Shown here one piece after another: positions 54,485-62,332 of a stretch of DNA of 64,000 nucleotides (position 1 is the first letter of the stretch; every line of letters starts with the position of its first letter). The translations under genes and the position numbers were made by a program. Below the pieces are notes generated by a model. That model made no database searches and was not told the origin of the DNA. It worked only from the letters and a program-made list of their open reading frames with translations. Origin of the DNA: Marinimicrobium koreense (lineage in GTDB: Bacteria; Pseudomonadota; Gammaproteobacteria; Pseudomonadales; Cellvibrionaceae); NCBI RefSeq assembly GCF_003762925.1, contig NZ_RJUK01000002.1:372001-436000 (forward strand), read 5' to 3'.

Positions 54485-55420
54485 ATGGCACGTATAGCAG
54501 CAATTGGCGAAGTTATGGTGGAGCTTTCGCCTTATCCTACCGCGCAGGAGGAGACCCGCGAAATCATGGCGCTCTCCTACGCGGGCGACACCTACAATAC
54601 CTCTGTCTACATGTCCCGCCTGGGGCTGGAAACCCACTATGTCACTCGCCTCGGGGATGATCCCTACAGTGAGCAGATCATCCAGCGGATGCACGACGAG
54701 GGTATCGGCACTGATATGATCGAACGGGTTGCCGGTCGTTCACCCGGGCTGTACATCATCCGTAACACCCCCGATGGTGAGCGGGAATTTTTCTACTGGC
54801 GCCGCGAAGCGCCCGCGCGCGAACTGTTTTCCGAGCCCAACGAAAGCGTGCGCCTGTACAACCAGCTGCAGGAGTTCAACGCGGTCTACCTGAGCGGCAT
54901 CACGCTCGCCATCATGACCGATACCGCCCGGCAAAGCCTGTTCGATGCCCTCGCCAAACTGCGCGGCAAAGGGGTAAAAGTCATTTTCGACAGCAACTAT
55001 CGCCCCCGCCTGTGGAACACCGCCAAGGACGCCCAGAACGCCATGCAGGCCATGCTCAAGCACACCGATATCGCCCTGCTGACGCTTGATGATGAGCAGC
55101 TGCTGTGGGGCGACGATTCCATCGAGGGCTGCAAAAAGCGTTATCAGGCGCTGTCCGAGCTGGTACTGAAGCGTGGCGCCGAGGAAACCGTGCTGATCGT
55201 GGATGGCGAAGAGCAACGGGTCCCGGTGCCCAAAGTCGATAACGTGATCGACACAACCGGTGCCGGCGACACCTTCAACGCTGGCTACCTGGCCGCGCGA
55301 CTGGACGGCGCCTCGGCAGAGGCAGCCGCTGCAAACGGCACCCGTTGTGCACGAGTGGTCATCCAGCACCGGGGCGGCGTAATCGAGAAAACCCTGTTTG
55401 AAGCCGGTATCAACGGCTGA
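54485..55420 (+). CDS. kdgK: 2-dehydro-3-deoxygluconokinase (KDG kinase)
   Basis: A 311-residue PfkB-family kinase that converts KDG to KDPG for the Entner-Doudoroff aldolase. MARIAAIGEVMVEL at the start, GDTYNTSVYMSRLG (sugar site) near residues 35-48, and the PfkB signature DTTGAGDTFNAGYLAARL with catalytic Asp near 265 are visible. The ATG at 54485 gives the normal N-terminus; the frame is open to 54413 but without family similarity. It is divergent from the uronate reductase and ends at a strong terminator. Confidence 0.94.
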   Translation: MARIAAIGEVMVELSPYPTAQEETREIMALSYAGDTYNTSVYMSRLGLETHYVTRLGDDPYSEQIIQRMHDEGIGTDMIERVAGRSPGLYIIRNTPDGEREFFYWRREAPARELFSEPNESVRLYNQLQEFNAVYLSGITLAIMTDTARQSLFDALAKLRGKGVKVIFDSNYRPRLWNTAKDAQNAMQAMLKHTDIALLTLDDEQLLWGDDSIEGCKKRYQALSELVLKRGAEETVLIVDGEEQRVPVPKVDNVIDTTGAGDTFNAGYLAARLDGASAEAAAANGTRCARVVIQHRGGVIEKTLFEAGING

Positions 55421-55429
55421 CACCTCACA

Positions 55430-55457
55430 GGCGGCGCGCCCAGGCGCCGCCTTTTTT
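55430..55457 (+). terminator. Intrinsic terminator of kdgK
   Basis: GGCGGCGC (55430-55437) pairs with GCGCCGCC (55444-55451), then TTTTTT (55452-55457). It begins ten bases after the kdgK stop. Confidence 0.9.
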
Positions 55458-55480
55458 ACGACTGGGCTACACCCCTGCCA

Positions 55481-55864
55481 CTACAGCATCGGCACGCCCC
55501 GTTTACACAGCTGAATACTGAAACCAAACGGATCGCGCATCATCACCAGGTGCGAGCCATCCTGAGGCTTCACTTCCTCAACAAACGTCGCTCCCACTTT
55601 CTCGAGTTCCGCCCGCTTCGCGTCCGGGTTTTCGCACACAAACGCAAGATGCAGAATCAGTGGGTTCATATCCGCGTAGGGAGGTACTTCATCCGGCGGA
55701 TTGTTGTAAATTTCAATCATGACCTGACCGCTGGAATCTTTCAGAAAGTGGGTACGGGGCCCGCCCTCCATCTTCCGTGCAACGGTCATCCCCAGATTGG
55801 CGGTATACCACTCGGCCACCGCCTCCGGGTCAGCCACATTGTAGGCAAAGTGTTCAATTTTCAT
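55481..55864 (-). CDS. VOC/glyoxalase-fold protein
   Basis: A 127-residue vicinal-oxygen-chelate protein. Two beta-alpha-beta-beta-beta modules are visible, with metal-type residues His5 (KIEHFAYNV), Glu near 51 (VMIEIYNN), His near 72 (ILHLAF) and a C-terminal SIQLC. Members include glyoxalase I, extradiol dioxygenases and isomerases, so the reaction is open. It is the last gene of the dctP-dctQ-dctM operon (19 bases after dctM), so it may act on a transported sugar acid or a by-product of its catabolism; that is an inference from position. Confidence 0.82.
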   Translation of the reverse strand: MKIEHFAYNVADPEAVAEWYTANLGMTVARKMEGGPRTHFLKDSSGQVMIEIYNNPPDEVPPYADMNPLILHLAFVCENPDAKRAELEKVGATFVEEVKPQDGSHLVMMRDPFGFSIQLCKRGVPML

Positions 55865-55883
55865 CGTATTCTATCGCTCCAGA

Positions 55884-57185
55884 TTACTCGTACAGTCCGA
55901 ACAGACGCGGCAAGGCTTCACTGAAGGCCGGCACGTAAGTGACCAGCAACAGGACAACAAACATCGCGGCGTAGAGCGGCAGCAAAGGCTTGAACATTTT
56001 GCTGATGGTGGTTTTGGCAATCCCACAGCCGACAAAGAGCACACTCCCTACCGGCGGCGTACACAACCCGATACACAGGTTCAATACAATCATGATACCG
56101 AAATGCAGCGGCGACATGCCCAGCTCGGTGACGACCGGGAGGAAAATCGGGGTAAAGATCAGGACCGCCGGTGTCATGTCCATGAAAATACCGACGATCA
56201 ACAGAATCAGGTTGATGGTCAGCAGAATGATATAGGGGTTATCGCTCAGCGCAATCAGCGCGTCACTGATGGTCTGCGGGATATTCTCATAGGACATTAC
56301 CCAGGACATCGCCGTGGAGGTGCCGATCAGCAACATTACAATCGCGGTGGTCTCAACCGACTTGACCAGAATCTGCGGCAGTTGGTTGACCTTGACCTCG
56401 CGGTAGATGAACACCGACAGTGCCAGGGCGTAGAGTACCGCGATCACACTGGCCTCGGTGGCGGTAAAGAAACCCGCCACAATACCGCCGATGACGATGA
56501 TGATGAGCAGCAGGCTCGGAATGGCATCAATGGTTTTACGCACCGCTTCGCGAAACGGAATGCGATCGCCCACCGGGTACCCTTTCATCTTGGCCCAGAT
56601 ACCGCAGACCGCCATCAACCCCGCCATCAACAGCAAGCCCGGGATGTAACCGGCAATAAACAGCGCGGCAATGGAAACACCACCACTGGCCAACGAGTAG
56701 ACGATCAACACGTTGCTCGGCGGAATCAGCAGACCGGTCGTGGAAGCCGTAACCGTGACCGCACCACTAAAGCCCCGATCGTAACCCTCTTTGGTCATGG
56801 CCGGGACCATAAAACCACCGACCGCTGAAGTGGCCGCCACAGCGGAGCCGGAAATGGCCCCGAACAGGGTACAACTGATCACGTTCACAAACGCCAGGCC
56901 GCCGGGCAGCATGCCAAAAAATACCTTGGCGAATTCAATCAGCCGGTGCGCAATCCCGCCCTGCCCCATCAGAATACCGGACAGGATGAAGAATGGGATG
57001 GCAAGCAACGCAAAGCTGTTGATGCCCCCCGCCATGCGCTGCGCCAGGGTCATGACCGCCGGCGTAAAATCAATGGTAAACAACATCGTCAGCAGGGTGG
57101 AGATACCGATACTGATGGCGATGGGGACGTTGAGGAACAGCAACACAACGAAGCTGAGCACCAACACGACAATTGACAGTTCCAT
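55884..57185 (-). CDS. dctM: TRAP transporter large permease (DctM)
   Basis: A 433-residue integral membrane protein with about twelve helices, the standard size of DctM. It forms the ion-coupled channel that takes substrate from the periplasmic binding protein. Typical segments are LNVPIAISIGI near residues 18-28, AIPFFILSGILMGQGG, GGFMVPAMTKEGYDRGF, LLIPPSNVLIVYSLASGG and MTPAVLIFTPIFLPV. It follows dctQ by 37 bases and precedes the VOC gene by 19. The substrate is likely a uronate or oligouronide because of the surrounding genes, but TRAP substrates cannot be read from DctM. Confidence 0.93.
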   Translation of the reverse strand: MELSIVVLVLSFVVLLFLNVPIAISIGISTLLTMLFTIDFTPAVMTLAQRMAGGINSFALLAIPFFILSGILMGQGGIAHRLIEFAKVFFGMLPGGLAFVNVISCTLFGAISGSAVAATSAVGGFMVPAMTKEGYDRGFSGAVTVTASTTGLLIPPSNVLIVYSLASGGVSIAALFIAGYIPGLLLMAGLMAVCGIWAKMKGYPVGDRIPFREAVRKTIDAIPSLLLIIIVIGGIVAGFFTATEASVIAVLYALALSVFIYREVKVNQLPQILVKSVETTAIVMLLIGTSTAMSWVMSYENIPQTISDALIALSDNPYIILLTINLILLIVGIFMDMTPAVLIFTPIFLPVVTELGMSPLHFGIMIVLNLCIGLCTPPVGSVLFVGCGIAKTTISKMFKPLLPLYAAMFVVLLLVTYVPAFSEALPRLFGLYE

Positions 57186-57222
57186 AGGGGTTCGCCTCTC
57201 TTATTCGTTCTCTCTAGCAGCG

Positions 57223-57720
57223 TTAGTCGATGGGCAGGTCTTCACTGGCACCCGGAATTTCGCGCAATCGAATATGATCAATGGCGAACAGACAAATCAG
57301 TATTCCACTGATGGGGACGACGCTGTAGATATACCCCATGGGAATCTGCAGCGCTGGCGACAGTTGATTCAGGTCCAGCGTCAACATCATCAGTTTGAAA
57401 CCGCCGACCACCATCACGCTCGCGGCAAACGCGAAACACAGCACGTTGATCAGAATTTCGGTTTTTACCTGAGCCTGGCGAGATAGACTGGAAGTGACAA
57501 TATCCAGCCCCAGGTGTGCTCGCACACGAAATGCGTAGGCGGCCCCTAGCAGCCCGATCCAGACCAAGAGGAAACGGGCCAGCTCCTCGGTCACCGAGCT
57601 GGGCTCGGACAGAATAAAGCGGGTGACAACCTGCCAGGTGACATCGATCACCATTACGGCCATCAATACCATCAACACCCAGGCGAGGGCGCGATCTATT
57701 ACTCTCATTACACTGTTCAT
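57223..57720 (-). CDS. dctQ: TRAP transporter small permease (DctQ)
   Basis: A 165-residue membrane protein with four helices (about residues 9-31, 45-62, 85-105 and 122-145) and the family segment VTEELARFLLVWIGLLGAAY. It supports the large permease. The ATG at 57718-57720 is preferred because a GGAGACGAGAG sequence lies upstream; a GTG at 57741 that overlaps the dctP stop would give seven more residues. It lies between dctP and dctM in the normal order. Confidence 0.9.
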   Translation of the reverse strand: MNSVMRVIDRALAWVLMVLMAVMVIDVTWQVVTRFILSEPSSVTEELARFLLVWIGLLGAAYAFRVRAHLGLDIVTSSLSRQAQVKTEILINVLCFAFAASVMVVGGFKLMMLTLDLNQLSPALQIPMGYIYSVVPISGILICLFAIDHIRLREIPGASEDLPID

Positions 57721-57737
57721 GGCTCTCGTCTCCGCGC

Positions 57738-58730
57738 TCACATGGATTTGATCTGCTGCAGAAGCTCGTACACGGGCTCACCGCGCAGTTCTTCATGCAT
57801 GGGCTCAACACGTTCCATAAAGGGTGTCTTGTCCGGATAAACCACTTCCACACCGGCTTTTTGCACCTCTTCCAGCGCGTGCTCGGTCGCTTCGGCCCAT
57901 AGTTGTTTCTGGTAGGTCACCGACTCATCCATGGCCTGCTGCAGCCAGGCCTGTTGTTGTTCATCCAGAGAGTTCCAGACGTAGTTACTGATCAGGACCA
58001 CGTCCGGTACATAGGTGTGCTCATTGAGCGAGTAGAACTTCGCCACTTCGTAGTGCTTGGAGATGAAAAAGCTCGGCGGGTTGTTCTCGGCACCGTCCAC
58101 GACACCTTGGGAGAGGGCGGTATAGAGCTCACCCCAGGAAACCGGAGTTGGAGAGCCGCCCAGGGAGCGGACCATTGCCATGGAGGTCTGACTCTCCTGA
58201 ACCCGGATTTTCATCCCGGCCAGGTCTTCAGGCGTTTCGACCTGTTTGTTGACGGTGTAAAAGCTGCGGCTACCGGCATCGTAGTAACCCAGCCCCCGCA
58301 ATCCGACATCCGCACCGGACTGGAGCATTTTGATACCGGCATCGCTGTCGAGAAAATTCCAGAAGTGTTCGTGATCCCGGAATACGTAGGGCAAGCTGAA
58401 CACTTTCATTTCCGGTACGAAGCTTTCCATTGGGCTGGCGGACACTTTGGTCATGGCCAGGCTGCCAATCTGGAGCAGTTCAATCAGTTCCCGTTCGGAG
58501 CCGAGCTGGCCGTTGGAGTAGACTTCCAACTGAACGCTACCGTCCGACAGTTCATGCAACCGGTCGGCCATGTGAACCATGGCTTTGTGCACGGGCGTGC
58601 TTCGATCGAGGTCATGCCCCATTTTCATGTAGACGGTGTCGTCCACTACGGTGTCACAGCCGGCCAGGCCGATGGTTACCGCAATGCAGCCGAGCACTCG
58701 CCGCCAGGTGGTTGGTTGGTTTGATTGCAT
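57738..58730 (-). CDS. dctP: TRAP transporter solute receptor (DctP), lipoprotein
   Basis: A 330-residue periplasmic binding protein of the DctP family. The N-terminus is a lipoprotein signal ending GLAGC, unusual for DctP proteins, which are mostly soluble. KIRVQESQTSMAMVRSLGG (with the conserved Arg that binds carboxylates), VVDGAENNPPSFF and SNYVWNSLDEQQQAW are characteristic. The ATG at 58728-58730 has a GAAGG site; the frame is open to 58790 but without a signal peptide. It leads the dctP-dctQ-dctM-VOC operon. The adjacent uronate genes suggest hexuronate uptake. Confidence 0.92.
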   Translation of the reverse strand: MQSNQPTTWRRVLGCIAVTIGLAGCDTVVDDTVYMKMGHDLDRSTPVHKAMVHMADRLHELSDGSVQLEVYSNGQLGSERELIELLQIGSLAMTKVSASPMESFVPEMKVFSLPYVFRDHEHFWNFLDSDAGIKMLQSGADVGLRGLGYYDAGSRSFYTVNKQVETPEDLAGMKIRVQESQTSMAMVRSLGGSPTPVSWGELYTALSQGVVDGAENNPPSFFISKHYEVAKFYSLNEHTYVPDVVLISNYVWNSLDEQQQAWLQQAMDESVTYQKQLWAEATEHALEEVQKAGVEVVYPDKTPFMERVEPMHEELRGEPVYELLQQIKSM

Positions 58731-58840
58731 AGTGACCTTCTCTCTTATTGTCGAGCTGACCATGATACAGGGCAGCCTACCTTCTCTCAATTAAACCTTG
58801 TTTGTCTGTTTTGGCCTTCGGTGTTTTAAATCCGGGCTGC

Positions 58841-58937
58841 CATGGGGTACACCGTTTCGGGACACGCCGTAAACCCATCCCTGGGGGCTCGGATCGCGGG
58901 TCCCCCGCTCTACGGTCCCGAAACGGTGTACCCCATG
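58841..58937 (+). repeat. Composite hairpin repeat, copy C
   Basis: Perfect 23-bp outer arms (58841-58863 and 58915-58937) enclose the half-core ACGCCGTAAACCCATCC plus CTGGGGGCTCG and the inner stem GCGGG-TCC-CCCGC. It is inverted relative to copy D, 109 bases away. With D it fills the 465-base gap between the dctP start and the pntB stop; apart from these I see nothing there. Confidence 0.85.
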
Positions 58938-59046
58938 TCATCCCTCACTTGGGCAGAAACCTTTCGTCATTGCATGTTCTTTGAACGTCACAACACTGAG
59001 AGGTTACCGCAACCACTTAAGTCGTTACCTCTACCAATCGGTACGC

Positions 59047-59149
59047 GGGTGTGGGGCACACGGTTTCAAAACCGTAGAGCCGGGGACCGGCGATCCGAGC
59101 CTACAGGGATGTATGTACGGCGTGTTTTGAAACCGTGTGCCCCACACCC
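59047..59149 (-). repeat. Composite hairpin repeat, copy D
   Basis: Perfect 26-bp outer arms (59047-59072 and 59124-59149). Read on the minus strand the half-core is ACGCCGTACATACATCC plus CTGTAGGCTCG, and the inner stem is GCCGG-TCC-CCGGC. It starts 46 bases beyond the pntB stop, in pntB's sense orientation. Confidence 0.85.
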
Positions 59150-59195
59150 ACCCCCGAAGTCGAGAAGCCCCCAAAGCCGAACGACCACCCAACTA

Positions 59196-60602
59196 TTAAT
59201 CGAGGTTACGAAGAATCGTCTCAACCATTTTCTTGGCATCGCCGAACAGCATCATGGTGTTGTCCTTGTAGAACAACTCATTCTGCACCCCAGCGTAACC
59301 TGCCGACATACCGCGCTTGACGAACAGAACCGTCTTCGCCTTTTCCACATCCAGAATCGGCATACCGTAAATCGGACTGGCCGGATCGGTCTTCGCCGAC
59401 GGGTTGGTCACATCGTTGGCACCGATCACAAAAGCGACATCCGTGGTCTGGAATTCGCTGTTGATATCCTCCAGCTCGAACACCTCGTCATACGACACGT
59501 TCGCTTCCGCCAGCAGTACGTTCATATGGCCCGGCATACGACCTGCCACCGGGTGAATCGCATACTTGATGGTCACGCCCGCTTCTTTCAGCTCGTCGCA
59601 CATTTCACGCAGCGCGTGCTGCGCCTGGGCCACCGCCATACCGTAGCCCGGCACAATGATCACCGAGCCGGCGTTTTTCATGATGAAGGCTGCATCTTCC
59701 GCGCTGCCCTGCTTCACTGGACGATCGTCCGCCGCACCGGCCGGGCCGCCGGCGGAGGAGTCGCCGCCGAAGCCACCGAGAATCACATTGAAGAACGAGC
59801 GGTTCATGCCTTTACACATGATGTAGGACAGAATCGCACCGGAAGAACCCACCAGGGCGCCGGTGACAATCAGGGCGTCGTTTTTCAGGGTGAAACCAAT
59901 GCCCGCTGCGGCCCAACCGGAGTAGGAGTTGAGCATGGACACGACCACCGGCATATCGGCACCGCCGATGGGGATGATGATCAACACCCCGATGACAAAC
60001 GCCAGGGCGGTCATGGTCCAGAAGATCCAGGGCTGCTGATCGATGCAGAAGTAAACCAGCAGGGCCAGTATCACCAGGCCAAACAGGGCATTGAGATAAT
60101 GCTGGCCGCCGAAAGACACCGGTGCACCGGAGACCAGCCCTTGCAGTTTGGTGAAGGCGATCACGGACCCGGAAAAGGTGATCGCACCGATCACGACACC
60201 CAGACCCATCTCGATACGACTGGCGACAAAGATATCTCCGGTCGCGCCGACCAGGCCAAACGCCCCCGGGTTGGTAAAGGCCGCACCGGCCACCAGCACC
60301 GCGGCCATACCGACCAGGCTGTGGAAAGCCGCTACCAGTTGCGGCATGGCGGTCATGGCGATGCGTTTGGCGATGGTGATACCGATCACCGCGCCGAGCA
60401 CCAGCGCCGCCACAATCCATTCGTAGGATTGCACTTCCGGGCTGAACACGGTGGTCACCACCGCGATCAGCATGCCGAGCATGCCGCAGATATTACCGGT
60501 CCGTGAGGTTTCCGGCGAGGACAGGCCGCGCAGGGCCATGATAAACAGGACCGCCGCGACCAGATAGGCCAGCGAGGTCAGATTCGCGTGTAGTTCAGTC
60601 AT
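59196..60602 (-). CDS. pntB: NAD(P) transhydrogenase subunit beta
   Basis: A 468-residue membrane protein: about nine helices (residues 1-260), then the NADP(H)-binding domain III (VPGYGMAVAQAQHALREM near 315-332, HPVAGRMPGHMNVLLAEA, IGANDVTNPSAK). With the alpha subunits it couples proton flow to hydride transfer between NADH and NADP+. It lies 12 bases after pntAB in a three-gene operon. Last in the operon, it is followed by composite repeats D and C. A 554-codon plus-strand ORF covering it is a shadow. Confidence 0.96.
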   Translation of the reverse strand: MTELHANLTSLAYLVAAVLFIMALRGLSSPETSRTGNICGMLGMLIAVVTTVFSPEVQSYEWIVAALVLGAVIGITIAKRIAMTAMPQLVAAFHSLVGMAAVLVAGAAFTNPGAFGLVGATGDIFVASRIEMGLGVVIGAITFSGSVIAFTKLQGLVSGAPVSFGGQHYLNALFGLVILALLVYFCIDQQPWIFWTMTALAFVIGVLIIIPIGGADMPVVVSMLNSYSGWAAAGIGFTLKNDALIVTGALVGSSGAILSYIMCKGMNRSFFNVILGGFGGDSSAGGPAGAADDRPVKQGSAEDAAFIMKNAGSVIIVPGYGMAVAQAQHALREMCDELKEAGVTIKYAIHPVAGRMPGHMNVLLAEANVSYDEVFELEDINSEFQTTDVAFVIGANDVTNPSAKTDPASPIYGMPILDVEKAKTVLFVKRGMSAGYAGVQNELFYKDNTMMLFGDAKKMVETILRNLD

Positions 60603-60614
60603 AAGTTCCCCCGG

Positions 60615-60899
60615 TTACTTTTTCTTCTTGTACATGGCGAGCATGCGTTGGGTGACGGTAAAGCCACCGAAGATATTGATCGCGGCCAGCGTCATGGCCA
60701 CAAAGCCCAGGGCTTTGGACAGGCTCATGCTCTCGGGGCCGGCGGCGATCAATGCGCCCACAATGATCACACTGGAGATGGCGTTGGTAACGGCCATCAG
60801 CGGTGTGTGCAGTGCCGGGGTGACACTCCAGACGACGTAGTAGCCGACGAAAATCGCCAGCACGAAAATGGATAACTGCTGAATGAAATTGGCTTCCAT
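60615..60899 (-). CDS. pntAB: NAD(P) transhydrogenase subunit alpha, membrane part
   Basis: A 94-residue protein with three membrane helices (about residues 8-25, 36-55 and 62-85), corresponding to the C-terminal membrane portion of E. coli PntA. Typical segments are VGYYVVWSVTPALHTPLMAVTNAIS and FGGFTVTQRMLAMYKKKK. The alpha subunit is therefore split in two genes, as in many alphaproteobacteria and marine gammaproteobacteria. It is 10 bases after pntAA and 12 before pntB. Confidence 0.95.
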   Translation of the reverse strand: MEANFIQQLSIFVLAIFVGYYVVWSVTPALHTPLMAVTNAISSVIIVGALIAAGPESMSLSKALGFVAMTLAAINIFGGFTVTQRMLAMYKKKK

Positions 60900-60909
60900 G
60901 ACGACCCCC

Positions 60910-62064
60910 TTATTGTTCGCTTTGGAAAGCGGAATGAACGACCTGACCGTCCCGTGTCAGCACGGAAGCGGCAACGATTTCGTCTTCCCAATCGACCTTG
61001 AGCGCTTTGCTCTCGGCATCGACCAGAGGCGTCAGGTAGTTGAGTAGGTTCTTGGCGAACAGCGAACTGGCATCGGCGGACAGCCGGCTCGGAATGTTGT
61101 AGTGGCCGATAATGGACACACCGTTCACATCCACCACCTCACCGGGCTTGGACAGGGTGCAGTTGCCGCCCTGCTCTGCGGCCAGATCCACAATCACCGA
61201 GCCGGGGCGCATACTGTGCACCATTTCGTCATTGATCAGGGTCGGGGCCTTGCGGCCGGGAATTAGTGCGGTGCAAATGGCTATGTCCTGTTTCTTCAGG
61301 GTTTCCGCCACCAGCTCCGCCTGCTTGCGCTTGTAGTCTTCGCTCATTTCCTTGGCGTAACCACCAGCGGTTTCCGCTTCTTTGGTTTCGTCGCTCTCGA
61401 CCATGACGAACTTGCCGCCCAGGCTTTCCACCTGCTCTTTGGCGGCGGGCCGGACATCCGTGGCGGATACAATGGCGCCCAGACGCTTGGCGGTGGCAAT
61501 GGCCTGCAGACCGGCGACACCGGCGCCCAGCACCATCACCCGGGCGGGAGCAATGGTCCCGGCGGCGGTCATCATCATGGGCATGGCCCGATCGTATACA
61601 TAAGCCGCTTCCAGTACCGCACGGTAACCGGCGAGGTTGCTCTGGGAACTGAGGATATCCATGCTCTGGGCACGGGTGATGCGGGGCACAAACTCCATGG
61701 CGATGGCGGTCACACCCGCCTCGGCATAGCGTTTGATGGCGTCGGGTTCGGCGTAGGGGGACAGGCCGGCAATCAGCAGAGCGCCCTTTTTCATCGGGGA
61801 CAACTCGTCGGGCTGGTCGCCTCCGCCCAGCAGGGGACGCTGGACCTTGAGCACCACATCGGCATCGCCCAGCAGACTGTTCAGGTCGCTGACCAGAGTG
61901 GCGCCCGCCGCCTCGTAGGCCTCATCGGTGATACGGCTGGACAGGCCCGCGCCCGCCTCTACCGCCACCTCGGCACCGAGGGCAATCAATTTCTTGACCG
62001 TCTCGGGCGTTGCGGCTACACGCCGCTCGTGCTCGCGACGCTCTTTGGGTATCGCTATTTTCAT
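60910..62064 (-). CDS. pntAA: NAD(P) transhydrogenase subunit alpha, NAD-binding part
   Basis: A 384-residue soluble domain I with the alanine-dehydrogenase fold, binding NAD(H). MKIAIPKERREHERRVAATPE at the start, RVMVLGAGVAGLQAIATAKRLGA (Rossmann loop) near residues 174-196, TALIPGRKAPTLI and PGSVIVDLAAEQGGN are diagnostic. It leads the pntAA-pntAB-pntB operon; upstream is a 268-base gap containing the uxaA terminator. The enzyme's role here is probably NADPH supply during growth on uronates. Confidence 0.96.
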   Translation of the reverse strand: MKIAIPKERREHERRVAATPETVKKLIALGAEVAVEAGAGLSSRITDEAYEAAGATLVSDLNSLLGDADVVLKVQRPLLGGGDQPDELSPMKKGALLIAGLSPYAEPDAIKRYAEAGVTAIAMEFVPRITRAQSMDILSSQSNLAGYRAVLEAAYVYDRAMPMMMTAAGTIAPARVMVLGAGVAGLQAIATAKRLGAIVSATDVRPAAKEQVESLGGKFVMVESDETKEAETAGGYAKEMSEDYKRKQAELVAETLKKQDIAICTALIPGRKAPTLINDEMVHSMRPGSVIVDLAAEQGGNCTLSKPGEVVDVNGVSIIGHYNIPSRLSADASSLFAKNLLNYLTPLVDAESKALKVDWEDEIVAASVLTRDGQVVHSAFQSEQ

Positions 62065-62243
62065 GAAACGTCTCCCTCATGTGATGGACACCATTAAACA
62101 TAGCCGCTTTTCCCGTAAAAGGTGGGGATTGAGCGGAATGATGTCCTAATCAACGGGCGCCTGATGGAATCAGGGCCTCGTTTTTTGTTGTCTGGAGTCA
62201 ACAGAGTGCGTCAGTTGGCGTTTTCCCGCCTTGATTCTGCGCC

Positions 62244-62276
62244 GAGAAAACCCCGGGTCTCTCACCTCCCGGGGTT
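62244..62276 (-). terminator. Intrinsic terminator of uxaA
   Basis: On the minus strand AACCCCGGG (62268-62276) pairs with CCCGGGGTT (62249-62257), followed by TTCTC. It lies about 55 bases past the uxaA stop. Confidence 0.7.
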
Positions 62277-62332
62277 CTCTCCTCCGCTGGTCCGCGTTGT
62301 GTGGGTGCCCACAGAGCACCCGGATTGATCTC

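Noticed and set aside
58841-59149. Integron attC sites
   Set aside because: attC sites keep short conserved ends with variable centres; here the centre is conserved and the arms vary. No integrase or cassette-like ORFs are present.
24580-59149. Outer arms created by inverted copying of unrelated local sequence
   Set aside because: At first the arms looked locus-specific, but B, C, D and one arm of E align to a shared consensus, so they belong to the element itself.
58842-60506. 554-codon plus-strand ORF over pntB
   Set aside because: It is antisense to pntB and runs through composite repeats C and D; the His/Gln/Arg-rich composition is typical of a shadow frame.
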